In this document: in pieces, positions 43,710 to 53,286 of the stretch
Layout: each line of letters opens with the position of its first letter
Position numbering within the stretch: position 1 is the first letter of the stretch
Assembly: GCA_963818695.1 (NCBI GenBank)
Contig: CAWFTG010000009.1
Location: forward strand, 682,001-746,000
DNA length: 64,000 bases
Direction of reading: 5' to 3'
Source: AP-15 sp963818695
Lineage (GTDB): Bacteria > Pseudomonadota > Alphaproteobacteria > ATCC43930 > CGMCC-115725
Position numbers and translations under genes: made by a program
The notes under the pieces: model-generated
Seen by the model: the letters and a program-made list of their open reading frames with translations, nothing else
What the model was told of the DNA's origin: nothing
Database searches by the model: none

Positions 43710-45947
43710 TTACGCGTCGGGATGGAAGTGGTCATATATCTTTTTTGCTACAGTTTTACTTATTCCGGATACGCGTTCGAGTTCTCCGAGCCCGGCCCGC
43801 GCAACCGCGCGCGCCGAGCCGAAATGGTGCAGCAGCGCCTGCTTGCGGCGAGCGCCGACACCCTCGATTTCATCGAGCGGCGAGCGCCCGAGGGCCTTCG
43901 TCCGCTTGGCGCGGTGCGCGGCGATAGCGAACCGATGCGCTTCGTCCCGCAGCCGCTGCAGGAAATAGAGTACGGGGTCGCGCTGGTCGAGCGAGAACGG
44001 CGCTCGTCCCGGCACAAAGAAGTGTTCCCGACCGGCGTTGCGGTCCGGCCCCTTTGCGATCCCGACGATTGCGAGGTCGGCGATCCCGAGTTCTTCGAGG
44101 ACGCCGCGGCCGATATTGAGCTGCCCCTGGCCGCCATCGATCAGGATCAAATCGGGCCATTCACCCCGGTCGCGTTCAGGGTCCTCCTTGACGGCGCGGG
44201 CGAAACGGCGCAGCAGAACTTCACGCATCATTGCGTAATCGTCGCCGCCCGCGATCTCGTTACCGGCATCGCCTGGTCTGAATTCCAATCGTCCCGCAGC
44301 CACGGTCACTCGCTCCTGCCGCTCAGCCCACACCCCTCCCTCCCCCGCAAGCGGGGGAGGGCCAGAAGAGGGGTTCGCTGCAATTCCCTCCCCCGCAGGC
44401 GGGGGAGGGTTAGGGTGGGGGCGGGGAGGGGTCGGGGCAGCGCCCGCCTGGGCCGCAGCTGTGCCGCGGATCGTGAACTTGCGATAGGCGTTTTTGACGA
44501 GCCCCTCGGGGCCGGCGACAATCATCGCGCCGACTGCGTTCGTGCCTTGGATGTGGCTGTTGTCGTAAACCTCCACGCGGCGCAGTGGTCCGTCGATGCC
44601 GAAGGCAGCCGCGACACCGTCGAGCAGTTGACGCTGGGAAGCACTCTCCGCGAGGCGCCGGCCGAGCGCCTCACGCGCAGTTGCGATTATCCGGTCGATC
44701 AGCCGCTTTTTATCGCCGCGCTGAGGTACCGCGAGACTGACCCTCGGCCCACCGAGCGACAACGCTTCTTCCACCAGGTCCTGCTCGACCAGCCGGTGAC
44801 TCAACAAGACGAGGGGCGGTTTCGCACGATCGTCATAAAATTGGCCGACGAACGAGGTCAGTACCTCCTCCACCGAGAGCTGCCGGTCATGGCTCGGGAA
44901 ATAGGCCCGATTGCCCCAATTCTGCCCGCCGCGGAAGAAGAAAACCTGGACGCAGGTTTGCCCGCCATCCTGATGGGCGGCGATGACGTCGGCATCGACG
45001 ACTCCGGCGACGTGGATGTCTTGATGCCCTTGGACCAACGATAGCGCGCGGATCCGGTCACGAACCAACGCCGCCGCTTCGAAATCCAAAGTGTTCGCGG
45101 CCTCTTCCATCTCGGCGGCGAGGCGTTGCTGAACATCGTCACTCCTGCCCGACAGAAAGGTGTGCGCCTGCTCGATCAGCGCCGCGTAATCTTCGCGGGC
45201 GATGTAACCGACGCAAGGAGCGCTGCAGCGCTTGATTTGATACAGCAGGCAAGGGCGGGCGCGAGTTGCAAAGACGCTGTCGCTGCACGACCGCAGCAAG
45301 AACGCCTTTTGCAGGGTCACGAGGGTGCGGTTGACCGATCCGGCGGAGGCGAAGGGACCGAAATAGCTGCCTTCCTTCGTTCGCGCGCCGCGGTATTTGG
45401 TGAGCTGCGGAAAGTCGTGACCGGCAGTGAGATGGATAAACGGAAACGACTTGTCGTCCCGCAACAGCACATTGTAGCGAGGCATCAGCCGCTTGATCAG
45501 ATTGCATTCGAGCAGCAGCGCTTCCGCCTCGGTATGGGTGACCACGATTTCTATCGCGGCAGTCTCGGCAATCATGCGGCGCAGCCGGTTCGACAATCCG
45601 GCCGGATGCGAATAATTCTGCACTCGGCTCTTCAGGCTGCGCGCCTTGCCCACATAAAGCGCGTCACCCTTGCGATCGAGCATGCGGTAAACGCCCGGAC
45701 TGGTCGGGATGCTCCTCAACGCCTCGCGGATGATAGCGACACCGGCGGCAATCCCGGCAGCCGGCTGGGCCGCAGTAGGCTGCGCAGGCTCTGCATCGGC
45801 CAGCGGATCGCTTTCGGAAAGCCGGGCGGGATGCTCGGCGACGCCGCCCGGAGCCCGCCGTGGATCGGTCAGCGATGGCGCGCTGCGGCGCGGAATCCGC
45901 CGGCGCGTCCTGAGCGGCGTCCCGAATTGCGTCACTTTCTCGTCCAT
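43710..45947 (-). CDS. uvrC: Excinuclease ABC subunit C with an in-frame repeat insertion
   Basis: Makes both incisions in nucleotide excision repair. The GIY-YIG domain is at SPGVYRMLDRKGDALYVGKA, then the UVR motif (TLDFEAAALVRDRIR), the RNase H-like nuclease and C-terminal HhH (GVGARRKQALLHHFGSARAV). From ATG 45947 it has 745 residues against about 620 in the family. The excess is an N-terminal Pro/Arg-rich stretch and an insert between KNAYRKFTIRG and GGDDYAMMREV that encodes PPPPAGEG and PPPLAGEG from palindromic repeats. A TTG at 46046 could extend it but overlaps the likely promoter. Confidence 0.93.
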   Translation of the reverse strand: MDEKVTQFGTPLRTRRRIPRRSAPSLTDPRRAPGGVAEHPARLSESDPLADAEPAQPTAAQPAAGIAAGVAIIREALRSIPTSPGVYRMLDRKGDALYVGKARSLKSRVQNYSHPAGLSNRLRRMIAETAAIEIVVTHTEAEALLLECNLIKRLMPRYNVLLRDDKSFPFIHLTAGHDFPQLTKYRGARTKEGSYFGPFASAGSVNRTLVTLQKAFLLRSCSDSVFATRARPCLLYQIKRCSAPCVGYIAREDYAALIEQAHTFLSGRSDDVQQRLAAEMEEAANTLDFEAAALVRDRIRALSLVQGHQDIHVAGVVDADVIAAHQDGGQTCVQVFFFRGGQNWGNRAYFPSHDRQLSVEEVLTSFVGQFYDDRAKPPLVLLSHRLVEQDLVEEALSLGGPRVSLAVPQRGDKKRLIDRIIATAREALGRRLAESASQRQLLDGVAAAFGIDGPLRRVEVYDNSHIQGTNAVGAMIVAGPEGLVKNAYRKFTIRGTAAAQAGAAPTPPRPHPNPPPPAGEGIAANPSSGPPPLAGEGGVWAERQERVTVAAGRLEFRPGDAGNEIAGGDDYAMMREVLLRRFARAVKEDPERDRGEWPDLILIDGGQGQLNIGRGVLEELGIADLAIVGIAKGPDRNAGREHFFVPGRAPFSLDQRDPVLYFLQRLRDEAHRFAIAAHRAKRTKALGRSPLDEIEGVGARRKQALLHHFGSARAVARAGLGELERVSGISKTVAKKIYDHFHPDA
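44334..44430. repeat. Palindromic repeat pair inserted within uvrC
   Basis: Two near-identical palindromes, CCCTCCCCCGC/GCGGGGGAGGG at 44339-44362 and 44387-44410, lie 24 bases apart and are flanked by C-rich and G-rich arms. They belong to the same general type as the elements at 21219-21356 and 61651-61680. The insertion keeps the uvrC frame open. Confidence 0.85.
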
Positions 45948-46268
45948 TGTTGCCGTCACCGTCTCGTCAACTAATTGAGTCGACACGTCAATTCCGGGTA
46001 TCCACGAAATCGGTGGATAACTCTGTTGAAAACTTGGGGCGAGCAAACCCGGATTGTAGGCATGCCGGGCATTTGTGACATTTGATCAAATTTTAGGCAA
46101 ATATCTATACCGTTGATCGAAACAGGATTTTTTCGGAAATGGTTAATTTTCATGACAAAATGTAACAATTGGCTCGTTGGCCTCACTGTGGTTTCGGCAC
46201 AGCCTCGCCTGTGAACAAATAAGCGCCACAGGGTCCGCGACCACCTTGGTTTTCTCCGGTAGATCCTT
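45948..46268. other. AT-rich intergenic region upstream of uvrC
   Basis: 321 bases without a gene, clearly richer in A and T than the surroundings. On the minus strand TACAAT (46053-46058) is a good -10 element toward uvrC; the -35 (TGTCAC) is weak. A perfect TTTGATCAAA palindrome lies just upstream at about 46081-46090. Nothing else was recognised. Confidence 0.5.
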
Positions 46269-47096
46269 TTATTCGACCGGCAACTGCCGCTGCGGTTGCG
46301 CCCAACCGAGGTGCTGTCCGCCATCGAGTGCGATCATCTGACCCGTCATCGCCGGCGCCGCCAGGATGAACCGCATCGCCGCAGCGATCTCCCCAGGGCT
46401 GGTGCCGCGGCGCAACGGCATCAGTTCGCATTGCCGGGCGAACTGGTCCGGGGTCTGCCGCGGGCTCGGCACCGTCGGACCGGGGCCGATGCCATTGACC
46501 CGAACGCGCGGCGCCAAGGCGAGCGCCATGGTCTGCGTCAAGGTCCACAACCCCGCCTTCGCCAAAGTGTAGGACACGAAATAGGGCGTTAGCGACCATA
46601 CCCGCTGATCCAAGAGATTAACGATGACGCCACTCGCATGCGCCGGTAATCGGGCTGCTAGATTTTGGATCAGGATAAACGGGGCGCGCAGATTCACTGC
46701 GATATGCGAATCCCAGCTCTCGCGCGTTGCCGTCTCCACCGTATCGTTGGCGAAGACCGCAGCGTTGTTGATCAGGCATCCGATCGGCCCTAGTTCGCGC
46801 TCGGCGCGCGGCAGCAGCGCGGAAACGGCTTCTTCGTCGGCGAGATCGGCGGCGAGCGCAACCGCCGCGCCGCCTTTACCGCGGATCAGGTCGGCCAGAT
46901 TTTGAGCGGCGCCGCGCGAGCCGTGATAATGAACCGCGACAGCGAAACCGTCCTCCGCGAGCGCAAGAGAGAGGGCACGGCCGATCCGCTGTGCGCCGCC
47001 GGTTACCAGGGCCGCCCGTGGAATCGGCGGAACCGGAAGCGCCCCGGTCGGCTGGTCGCCGGGCGCGGCATCACCGACGCCATTACCGACGGGCAC
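46269..47096 (-). CDS. Short-chain dehydrogenase, FolM/pteridine-reductase-like
   Basis: A 275-residue SDR from GTG 47096, supported by AAGGA just upstream; it overlaps uvrB by 14 bases. The cofactor motif is TGGAQRIG, the TGxxxRxG form of pteridine reductases. The catalytic region has Asp (VNLLDQRV) in place of the usual Ser, with Y..AK (SYTLAKAG). These features, with HYHGS near residue 60, fit FolM-like dihydromonapterin or dihydrofolate reductases. A generic SDR with another substrate remains possible. Confidence 0.7.
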   Translation of the reverse strand: MPVGNGVGDAAPGDQPTGALPVPPIPRAALVTGGAQRIGRALSLALAEDGFAVAVHYHGSRGAAQNLADLIRGKGGAAVALAADLADEEAVSALLPRAERELGPIGCLINNAAVFANDTVETATRESWDSHIAVNLRAPFILIQNLAARLPAHASGVIVNLLDQRVWSLTPYFVSYTLAKAGLWTLTQTMALALAPRVRVNGIGPGPTVPSPRQTPDQFARQCELMPLRRGTSPGEIAAAMRFILAAPAMTGQMIALDGGQHLGWAQPQRQLPVE

Positions 47097-49293
47097 GACG
47101 TTCCTTACGAGCCCGCATCTTGGCGCGGACGACGTCGCGCGCCGAGACGCCGGCGCGTCCTGCGATCGAGCGGCCCCGCTGGGCTTCGGCGCGCCGGGCT
47201 CCGGCTCCGGGCCCGTTCGGCAGCGCAACCGAAAGGCCCAGATCGGCCTGCTCCAGACGCCGGATCTCGTCGCGCAACCGGGCTGCCTCCTCGAATTCGA
47301 GATCGGCGGCGGCCTCCCGCATGCGCTTTTCGAGATCGGCGATGACCGTCTTCAAATCGGCGCCCTGGTAATGCGCCGCTTCGCCCTCCGACAGCCCAAA
47401 GGTCACGTGATCGCGCTCATAGACGCTTTCGAGGATGTCGGAGATCCCCCGGCGCACGCTTTCGGGTGTGATGCCGTGCGCGGCATTGTAAGCCTGCTGC
47501 TTTTCTCGCCTGCGGTTGGTCTCGTCGATCGCGGCTTTGAGACTGTCAGTCATTCGGTCGGCATAGAGGATCGCGCGGCCATCGATGTGGCGAGCAGCCC
47601 GGCCGATCGTCTGGATCAACGAGGTGCGCGACCGCAGATAGCCCTCCTTGTCGGCGTCGAGCACCGCCATCAGCGCGCATTCCGGGATGTCGAGCCCCTC
47701 GCGCAGCAGGTTGATCCCGATCAGCACGTCGAACATGCCGAGGCGAAGATCGCGGATGATCTCGATGCGCTCGATCGTGTCGATATCGGAATGCATATAG
47801 CGCACGCGCAGCCCGGCCTCGTGCAGATATTCGGTCAGCGCCTCGGCCATTTTCTTGGTCAGGGTCGTGACCATGACCCGGTGCCCGCGCAACGCCGCCT
47901 CGCGGCACTCCGCCATCAAATCGTCGACTTGATTGTCGACCGGCCGAATGAGGCAGGGCGGGTCGACGAGACCGGTCGGCCGCACGATCTGCTCGACAAA
48001 GACGCCGCCGGTGCGCTGCATCTCCCAAGGGCCGGGGGTCGCCGACACAAAGACCGTCTGGCCGCGCAGCCCGTCCCATTCCGCGAATTTGAGGGGCCGG
48101 TTGTCGGTGCAGGACGGCAGCCGAAAACCGTATTCGGCAAGGCACGTTTTGCGCGTCCAGTCGCCGCCGAACATGCCGCCGAGCTGCGGCACCGTCACAT
48201 GCAACTCGTCGACGAAGACGAGCGCGTCGCGCGGCATGTATTCGAAGAAAGTCGGCGGTGGCTCGCCCGGCTTGCGGCCGGTCAAATAACGGGAATAGTT
48301 CTCGATCCCGGCGCAGCTGCCTGTCGCCTCGATCATCTCCAAATCGTAGGTCGTGCGCTGTTCGAGCCGCTGCGCCTCCAGTAATTTCCCTTCCGTGTGA
48401 AGCTCATCGAGGCGGGTCTTGAGGTCGCGCTTGATCTGCTCGATCGCCTGCAGCAAGGTCGGCCGCGGCGTCACGTAATGGCTGTTGGCGTAGACTTTGA
48501 CCGAGTGCAACGAGGCGGTCTTTTCACCGGTCAGTGGATCGATCTCGTGTATCGCCTCGATCTCGTCGCCGAACAGCGAGATCCGCCATGCGCGGTCTTC
48601 GTAGTGCGCCGGAAACAGTTCGATCGTATCGCCGCGCACCCGGAACGAGCCGCGGAAGAAATTGTGGTCGTTGCGCCGGTATTGCAATTCGACAAACCTG
48701 GCGAGCAGCTGCGTGCGGTTGATCCGGTCGCCCTTGGCTAGCGACAGGGTCATCTGCGAATAGGTCTCGACCGAGCCGATGCCGTAGATGCAGGAGACCG
48801 AAGCGACGACGACGACATCGCGGCGCTCGAGGATCGCCCGTGTTGCCGAGTGGCGCATCCGGTCGATCTGCTCGTTCAGCGATGATTCCTTCTCGACATA
48901 AGTGTCGGTGCGCGGGACATAGGCCTCCGGCTGGTAGTAATCGTAATAAGAGACGAAGTATTCGACCGCGTTTTCCGGGAAGAAGCTCTTCATCTCGCCG
49001 TAGAGCTGCGCGGCCAAGGTCTTGTTGGGTGCGAGAATGATTGCCGGGCGCCCGGTGCGCTCGATGACATGCGCCATCGTGAAGGTCTTGCCCGAGCCGG
49101 TGACGCCGAGCAGCACCTGGTCGCGCTCGCCACCGGCTATCCCTTGGCACAATTCCTCGATCGCCTGCGGCTGGTCGCCCGCCGGCCGGAATTCGGATTG
49201 CAGCTGAAACGGCTTGCCGATATCGCTCTGCGGCCGCTCGGCGGCCATCAGCGGCAGCATTGTGATCAAGTCGAGGGTATCAGCCGACTTCAT
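47083..49293 (-). CDS. uvrB: Excinuclease ABC subunit B
   Basis: Damage-verifying helicase-like subunit of nucleotide excision repair. It has 736 residues from ATG 49293; an inner ATG at 49260 is also possible and no strong ribosome site separates them. It has Walker A GVTGSGKTFTMA, the beta-hairpin YYDYYQPEAYVP, helicase motif VLIGINLLREGLDIPE, and the C-terminal UVR motif DLEFEEAARLRDEIRRLE. The Walker B motif reads VDELHVT where UvrB usually has DESH. The tail is Arg-rich. Confidence 0.95.
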   Translation of the reverse strand: MKSADTLDLITMLPLMAAERPQSDIGKPFQLQSEFRPAGDQPQAIEELCQGIAGGERDQVLLGVTGSGKTFTMAHVIERTGRPAIILAPNKTLAAQLYGEMKSFFPENAVEYFVSYYDYYQPEAYVPRTDTYVEKESSLNEQIDRMRHSATRAILERRDVVVVASVSCIYGIGSVETYSQMTLSLAKGDRINRTQLLARFVELQYRRNDHNFFRGSFRVRGDTIELFPAHYEDRAWRISLFGDEIEAIHEIDPLTGEKTASLHSVKVYANSHYVTPRPTLLQAIEQIKRDLKTRLDELHTEGKLLEAQRLEQRTTYDLEMIEATGSCAGIENYSRYLTGRKPGEPPPTFFEYMPRDALVFVDELHVTVPQLGGMFGGDWTRKTCLAEYGFRLPSCTDNRPLKFAEWDGLRGQTVFVSATPGPWEMQRTGGVFVEQIVRPTGLVDPPCLIRPVDNQVDDLMAECREAALRGHRVMVTTLTKKMAEALTEYLHEAGLRVRYMHSDIDTIERIEIIRDLRLGMFDVLIGINLLREGLDIPECALMAVLDADKEGYLRSRTSLIQTIGRAARHIDGRAILYADRMTDSLKAAIDETNRRREKQQAYNAAHGITPESVRRGISDILESVYERDHVTFGLSEGEAAHYQGADLKTVIADLEKRMREAAADLEFEEAARLRDEIRRLEQADLGLSVALPNGPGAGARRAEAQRGRSIAGRAGVSARDVVRAKMRARKERRARR

Positions 49294-49406
49294 GCCAGAA
49301 TAACGGAGGAGCAGCGCTTTCGATGGTATATGGGGTGGCAAACCCAGGCGCGATATCAGCGGACAAATCCCATGCCGGAGCTGCTCAAGATTTGTCGACC
49401 CAAACG

Positions 49407-49625
49407 CTATGCCTCGCGGTAGCCGCAGTCGAGGATGCGGGCGGGACCGTCGACGCCTGATTCGAGAACCCTGATGCTCCATTCTCTGGCGCGGCCGCCG
49501 CTTTTCGAGAATTTCTTGTTGGTCTCATCGATAGCCATTTCTCTTGCTTGCTGTTCGTTCTCGGCGATCAACGTCGCAAAATAGATTTCCTCGCCTAACG
49601 ACCTGGTGCAGCTAAACTTATTCAT
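49407..49625 (-). CDS. Small hypothetical protein
   Basis: 72 residues, function not recognised. GGAG lies a few bases before ATG 49625, which supports translation. The N-terminus (MNKFSCTRSLGEEIYFATL) looks like a beta strand pair, followed by an acidic helix (ENEQQAREMAIDETNKKF), a pattern common in small stress or regulatory proteins. It stands alone 114 bases upstream of uvrB, with an inverted repeat in its own upstream region. Confidence 0.55.
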   Translation of the reverse strand: MNKFSCTRSLGEEIYFATLIAENEQQAREMAIDETNKKFSKSGGRAREWSIRVLESGVDGPARILDCGYREA

Positions 49626-49640
49626 GTCTCCAACCTCATG

Positions 49641-49664
49641 GTTCCAAGCCTATCGTATTGGAAC
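49641..49664. promoter_or_regulatory. Inverted repeat upstream of the small hypothetical gene
   Basis: Perfect 7-base arms GTTCCAA (49641-49647) and TTGGAAC (49658-49664) around a 10-base spacer, 16 bases upstream of the start at 49625. It could be an operator or a 5' hairpin. The half-site spacing does not match a regulator I can name. Confidence 0.3.
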
Positions 49665-49810
49665 GAGCGGGTCGGGTTCAACAACACGAAGTTAGCTTCA
49701 GGATTGCTGGCTATCCAAAGTAGGACTCACGGTCTGGGCCGGCGGCTTCACACCGGCCCGATTCGCGTGTAGTTTAGTGCGTTCGTTCTCCCTGCATTTT
49801 CGGGCCTGAC

Positions 49811-51016
49811 ATGTCCTTTTTTGCCGACCGTCTTGCTCGCGTCAAACCGTCGCCGACGATGGCGATGACCGCACTGGCGACAGAATTGAAGGCGGCCGGG
49901 CGCGATATCGTCAGCCTGTCGGTCGGCGAGCCCGATTTCGACACGCCGCCAAATATCCAAGAGGCGGCGAGCGCGGCGATGCGGCGCGGCGAAACGCGCT
50001 ACACGACCTTCGACGGCACGATCGAGTTGAAGCGCGCCGTTTGCGGCAAGTTCAAACGCGAAAACGGGCTCGATTACGAGACCTCGCAGATCACGATCAG
50101 CGCCGGCGGCAAGCAGGTGCTGTACAATGCGATGGTTGCCACGATCAATCCCGGGGACGAGGTCATCATTCCGGCGCCGTTCTGGGTGTCCTACCCGGAG
50201 ATGGTTCTGCTGTGCGAGGGCACTCCCGTGCCGGTGCCGTGTCCGCAGAACAATGGCTTCAAAATGCGGCCCGAGGATCTCGACGCGGCGATCACGCCGC
50301 GCACTAAGTGGCTAATTCTGAACTCGCCCTCGAACCCGACCGGGGCCGCTTACACCGAGTCGGAATTGGAAGGTGTTGCCGAGGTTCTGCTGCGCCACCC
50401 GCATATCTGGGTGATGACCGACGACATGTACGAGCACCTCGTCTACGACGATTTCGAGTACCGGACGATTGCCCAGGTCGAGCCGCGTCTCTACGAGCGA
50501 ACCTTGACCGTGAACGGCGTGTCGAAGGCCTATTGCATGACCGGCTGGCGGATCGGCTATGGTGGCGGCCCCAAGCCGCTGATCAAGGCGATGGGGGCGA
50601 TCCAGTCGAACTCGACCGCGAACCCGTGCTCGATCAGCCAGGCGGCGGCGGTCGAGGCTCTGACGGGCCCGCAGGATTTCATCCCGGTCCATAACCGCAG
50701 CTTCAAAGAGCGCCGGGATCTCGTCGTCGATATGCTGAACCGGGTCCCGGGTCTCTTCTGCCCGCGGCCTGAGGGGGCGTTCTATGTCTATCCGTCCTGC
50801 GCCGGCGTGATCGGCAAACACACCCCGGCCGGCCAGGCGATAACCAACGACGAGGATTTCGTTCGCTATTTGCTCGAGGAAACCGGGGTCGCGGTGGTGC
50901 ACGGCGCCGCCTTCGGGCTGTCGCCGCATTTTCGCATTTCCTACGCGACCTCGACCGAGGTGTTGCGCGAGGCTTGCGAACGCATCGACCGGGCCTGCCG
51001 CGCGTTGATGGCATAG
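49811..51016 (+). CDS. aspC: Aspartate aminotransferase (class I PLP)
   Basis: Transfers the amino group between aspartate and 2-oxoglutarate; alphaproteobacterial members often also accept prephenate. It has 401 residues. LSVGEPDFDTPPNI is the N-terminal signature, SAGGKQVLYNAM binds PLP, PSNPTGAAY contacts substrate and VNGVSKAYCMTGWRIGYG holds the PLP lysine. FRISYATS near the end carries the carboxylate-binding arginine. It is a single transcription unit on the plus strand, 160 bases before fusA2. Confidence 0.93.
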   Translation: MSFFADRLARVKPSPTMAMTALATELKAAGRDIVSLSVGEPDFDTPPNIQEAASAAMRRGETRYTTFDGTIELKRAVCGKFKRENGLDYETSQITISAGGKQVLYNAMVATINPGDEVIIPAPFWVSYPEMVLLCEGTPVPVPCPQNNGFKMRPEDLDAAITPRTKWLILNSPSNPTGAAYTESELEGVAEVLLRHPHIWVMTDDMYEHLVYDDFEYRTIAQVEPRLYERTLTVNGVSKAYCMTGWRIGYGGGPKPLIKAMGAIQSNSTANPCSISQAAAVEALTGPQDFIPVHNRSFKERRDLVVDMLNRVPGLFCPRPEGAFYVYPSCAGVIGKHTPAGQAITNDEDFVRYLLEETGVAVVHGAAFGLSPHFRISYATSTEVLREACERIDRACRALMA

Positions 51017-51176
51017 CTGACGGTTGCCGAAACCGCCGCGATCCGCGGGATTGGACGCGCGAAATTTTCGATTGCCATCCTGCCGGCCGGCGCGCAACTT
51101 CGGAAACAGATAACGGCGCCGCCAGGCCCGCGGTCGCGGTTTTCGGCGGCAGCTTCTCAGGATGATGGAGGCGCCC

Positions 51177-53208
51177 ATGGCGAATATCACTGAAGCTCCG
51201 CGTTGTGCGGCGCTGATCGGCCCCTATCTTTCGGGCAAGACCACCCTCCTCGAAGCCTTGCTGCACGCCAGCGGCAGCACCAGCCGGCGCGGCAGCGTGC
51301 GCGATGGGAACTCTGTCGGCGATCATTCTCCGGAAGCGCGGGCGCGGCAGATGTCGACCGAGCTCAACGTGGCCGGCGCGAGTTTTCTCGGGGACCGGTG
51401 GACGATACTCGACTGCCCGGGTTCGGTCGAGCTGCTCTACGAGGCGCAGGGGGCGCTGCTGGTCAGCGACGTCGCCGTCGTCGTGGTCGAACCGGAGGTG
51501 GAGCGCGCGCTGACGATCAGCGCCTTGCTGCGGTTTCTCGACCGCCACAAGATCCCGCATATGATCTTCATCAACAAAATGGACAACGCGAGCGCACGAG
51601 TGCGCGATCTGCTGGCGGCCTTGCAATCGGTCTCCGAGCGTCCGCTGGTGCTGCGCCAGGTGCCGCTGCGCGGGCCGGATGGCGAGATCACCGGCTATGT
51701 CGACCTGGTCAGCGAGCGCGCCTATCGTTACCGGCCGGGCAAGCCGTCGGACCTGATGCCGCTGCCCGACAATTTCTGGGAGCAGGAAGGCGCAACGCGC
51801 ACCGGGCTGATCGAAAAGCTGGCCGATTTTGACGACACGTTGCTCGAGCAATTGCTCGAAGAGGTCGAGCCGCCCAAGGAGGAGATTTATAAGCACCTGA
51901 CCCGCACACTCAAGGGCGCGCAAGTAGTGCCGGTGTTTCTCGGCTCAGGGCAGGCGGATTTTGGCATACGCCGGCTATGGAAGGCGCTGCGCCATGAGGC
52001 GCCGGCGCCGCGGGAGACCGCAGAACGGCTGGGGATCGCTCCAGAAGGCGAGCCCTTGGCGCAGGTTTTCAAGACCTACCACCTGCCGCACACCGGCAAG
52101 CTGTCATTGGTTCGCGTATGGCGCGGCACGATCCCCGAGGGGATGGTGCTGAACGGCGGCCGCGTTGCCGGCGTTTTGCGCCTGGTCGGTGCTCAGCAGG
52201 AGAAGGTCCCCGCCGCTCAGGCCGGCGAAGTCGTCGGGCTGACGCGAATGGAAGATATCGCCACCGGCACTGTCCTGACCCCGTCCGGCAAGGCGGGGCC
52301 ATTGCTGCAGCCGGAACGCCCGCAGCCGGTTTACGGCCTCGCGATCACTTCCGAGCGGCGCCAGGACGACGTCAAGCTGACCGGCGCCATCGGCAAGCTG
52401 ATCGAGGAAGATCCCACCCTGGAGCTCGAGCAGAATGCCGATACCCAGGAAATGGTGCTGTGGGGCCAGGGCGATATTCACCTGCAGATCGCCATCGACC
52501 GCCTGCGCACCCGCCACAACCTGGCGGTCAACGGCAGGCGCGCCGCAGTTCCTTACAAGGAGACGATCCGGCGCGGCACTCAGCAGCATTCCCGCTTCAA
52601 GCGTCAGAGCGGCGGGCATGGCCAGTTTGCCGACGTCACGATCGAGGTGAAGGCGCTGCCGCGCGGCTCGGGCTTCACTTTTACCGACAGCGTCGTAGGC
52701 GGCGCGATCCCGCGCAACTATATCCCGGCGGTCGAGGAAGGGGTGATCGAGGCGCTGCTTCACGGCCCGCTGGGATTTCCGGTCGTCGATGCCGCAGTCA
52801 ATCTGATCACCGGCCAGTTCCACGCCGTCGACAGCTCGGACCAGGCGTTCAAAACGGCGGGACGGCAGGCGGTCCAGGAAGCATTGCCGAAATGCGAGCC
52901 GGTCCTGCTAGAGCCGATCGAACTCGGTCGAGATTTCCGTGCCGAACGCGTTCACCGCGCGGGTTCAGCGATTGGTCTCGGGACGGCGCGGCCAAATTCT
53001 CGGCTACGACGCCAAGGCCGATTGGCCCGGCTGGGACGTCGTCAGCGCCCATCTGCCGCAAAGCGAATTGCATGACCTGATCGTCGAGCTGCGCTCATTG
53101 ACGATGGGGGTCGGCAGCTTCGCCCATCAATTCGACCATATGCAGGAGCTGAGCGGCAGACCGGCAGAGAAGGTGCTCGCTTCGCGCACGGCTGACGCCG
53201 CGCAATGA
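51177..53208 (+). CDS. fusA2: EF-G-like GTPase paralogue, one apparent frameshift
   Basis: A translational GTPase of about 676 residues once an extra G in 52926-52927 is removed; then LLEPI..VEISVPNAFTARVQR is continuous. ATG 51177 follows GGAGG. P-loop GPYLSGKTT and NKMD are present. The switch II motif reads DCPGS, with Ser83 (51423-51425) in place of the catalytic histidine, and switch I has MSTE for the usual ITIT. EF-G domains II to V are all present. It cannot be assumed to act as ordinary EF-G; a quality-control, recycling or stress role is inference. Confidence 0.85.
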
Positions 53209-53286
53209 GGTTGATCGCGAAAGCGTGACTTGGCTCCACCGGCTGCAGACCCAAATTCTGGGTCGCAACGGTAGCGAGGTGCGGTC

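Noticed and set aside
43722..45044. 440-residue plus-strand open frame opposite uvrC
   Set aside because: The sense strand encodes all UvrC motifs; the antisense frame has no family features.
45948..46046. TTG start extending uvrC by 33 residues
   Set aside because: The extension lies in AT-rich promoter-like sequence with a -10 element right next to it; the ATG at 45947 is more likely.
47097..47228. N-terminal extension of the SDR gene
   Set aside because: It lies entirely antiparallel to no gene but inside uvrB in another frame; the GTG at 47096 has an AAGGA site and gives the usual family length.
49294..49482. 63-residue N-terminal extension of uvrB
   Set aside because: It overlaps the small hypothetical gene's end and is Arg-rich with no conservation pattern.
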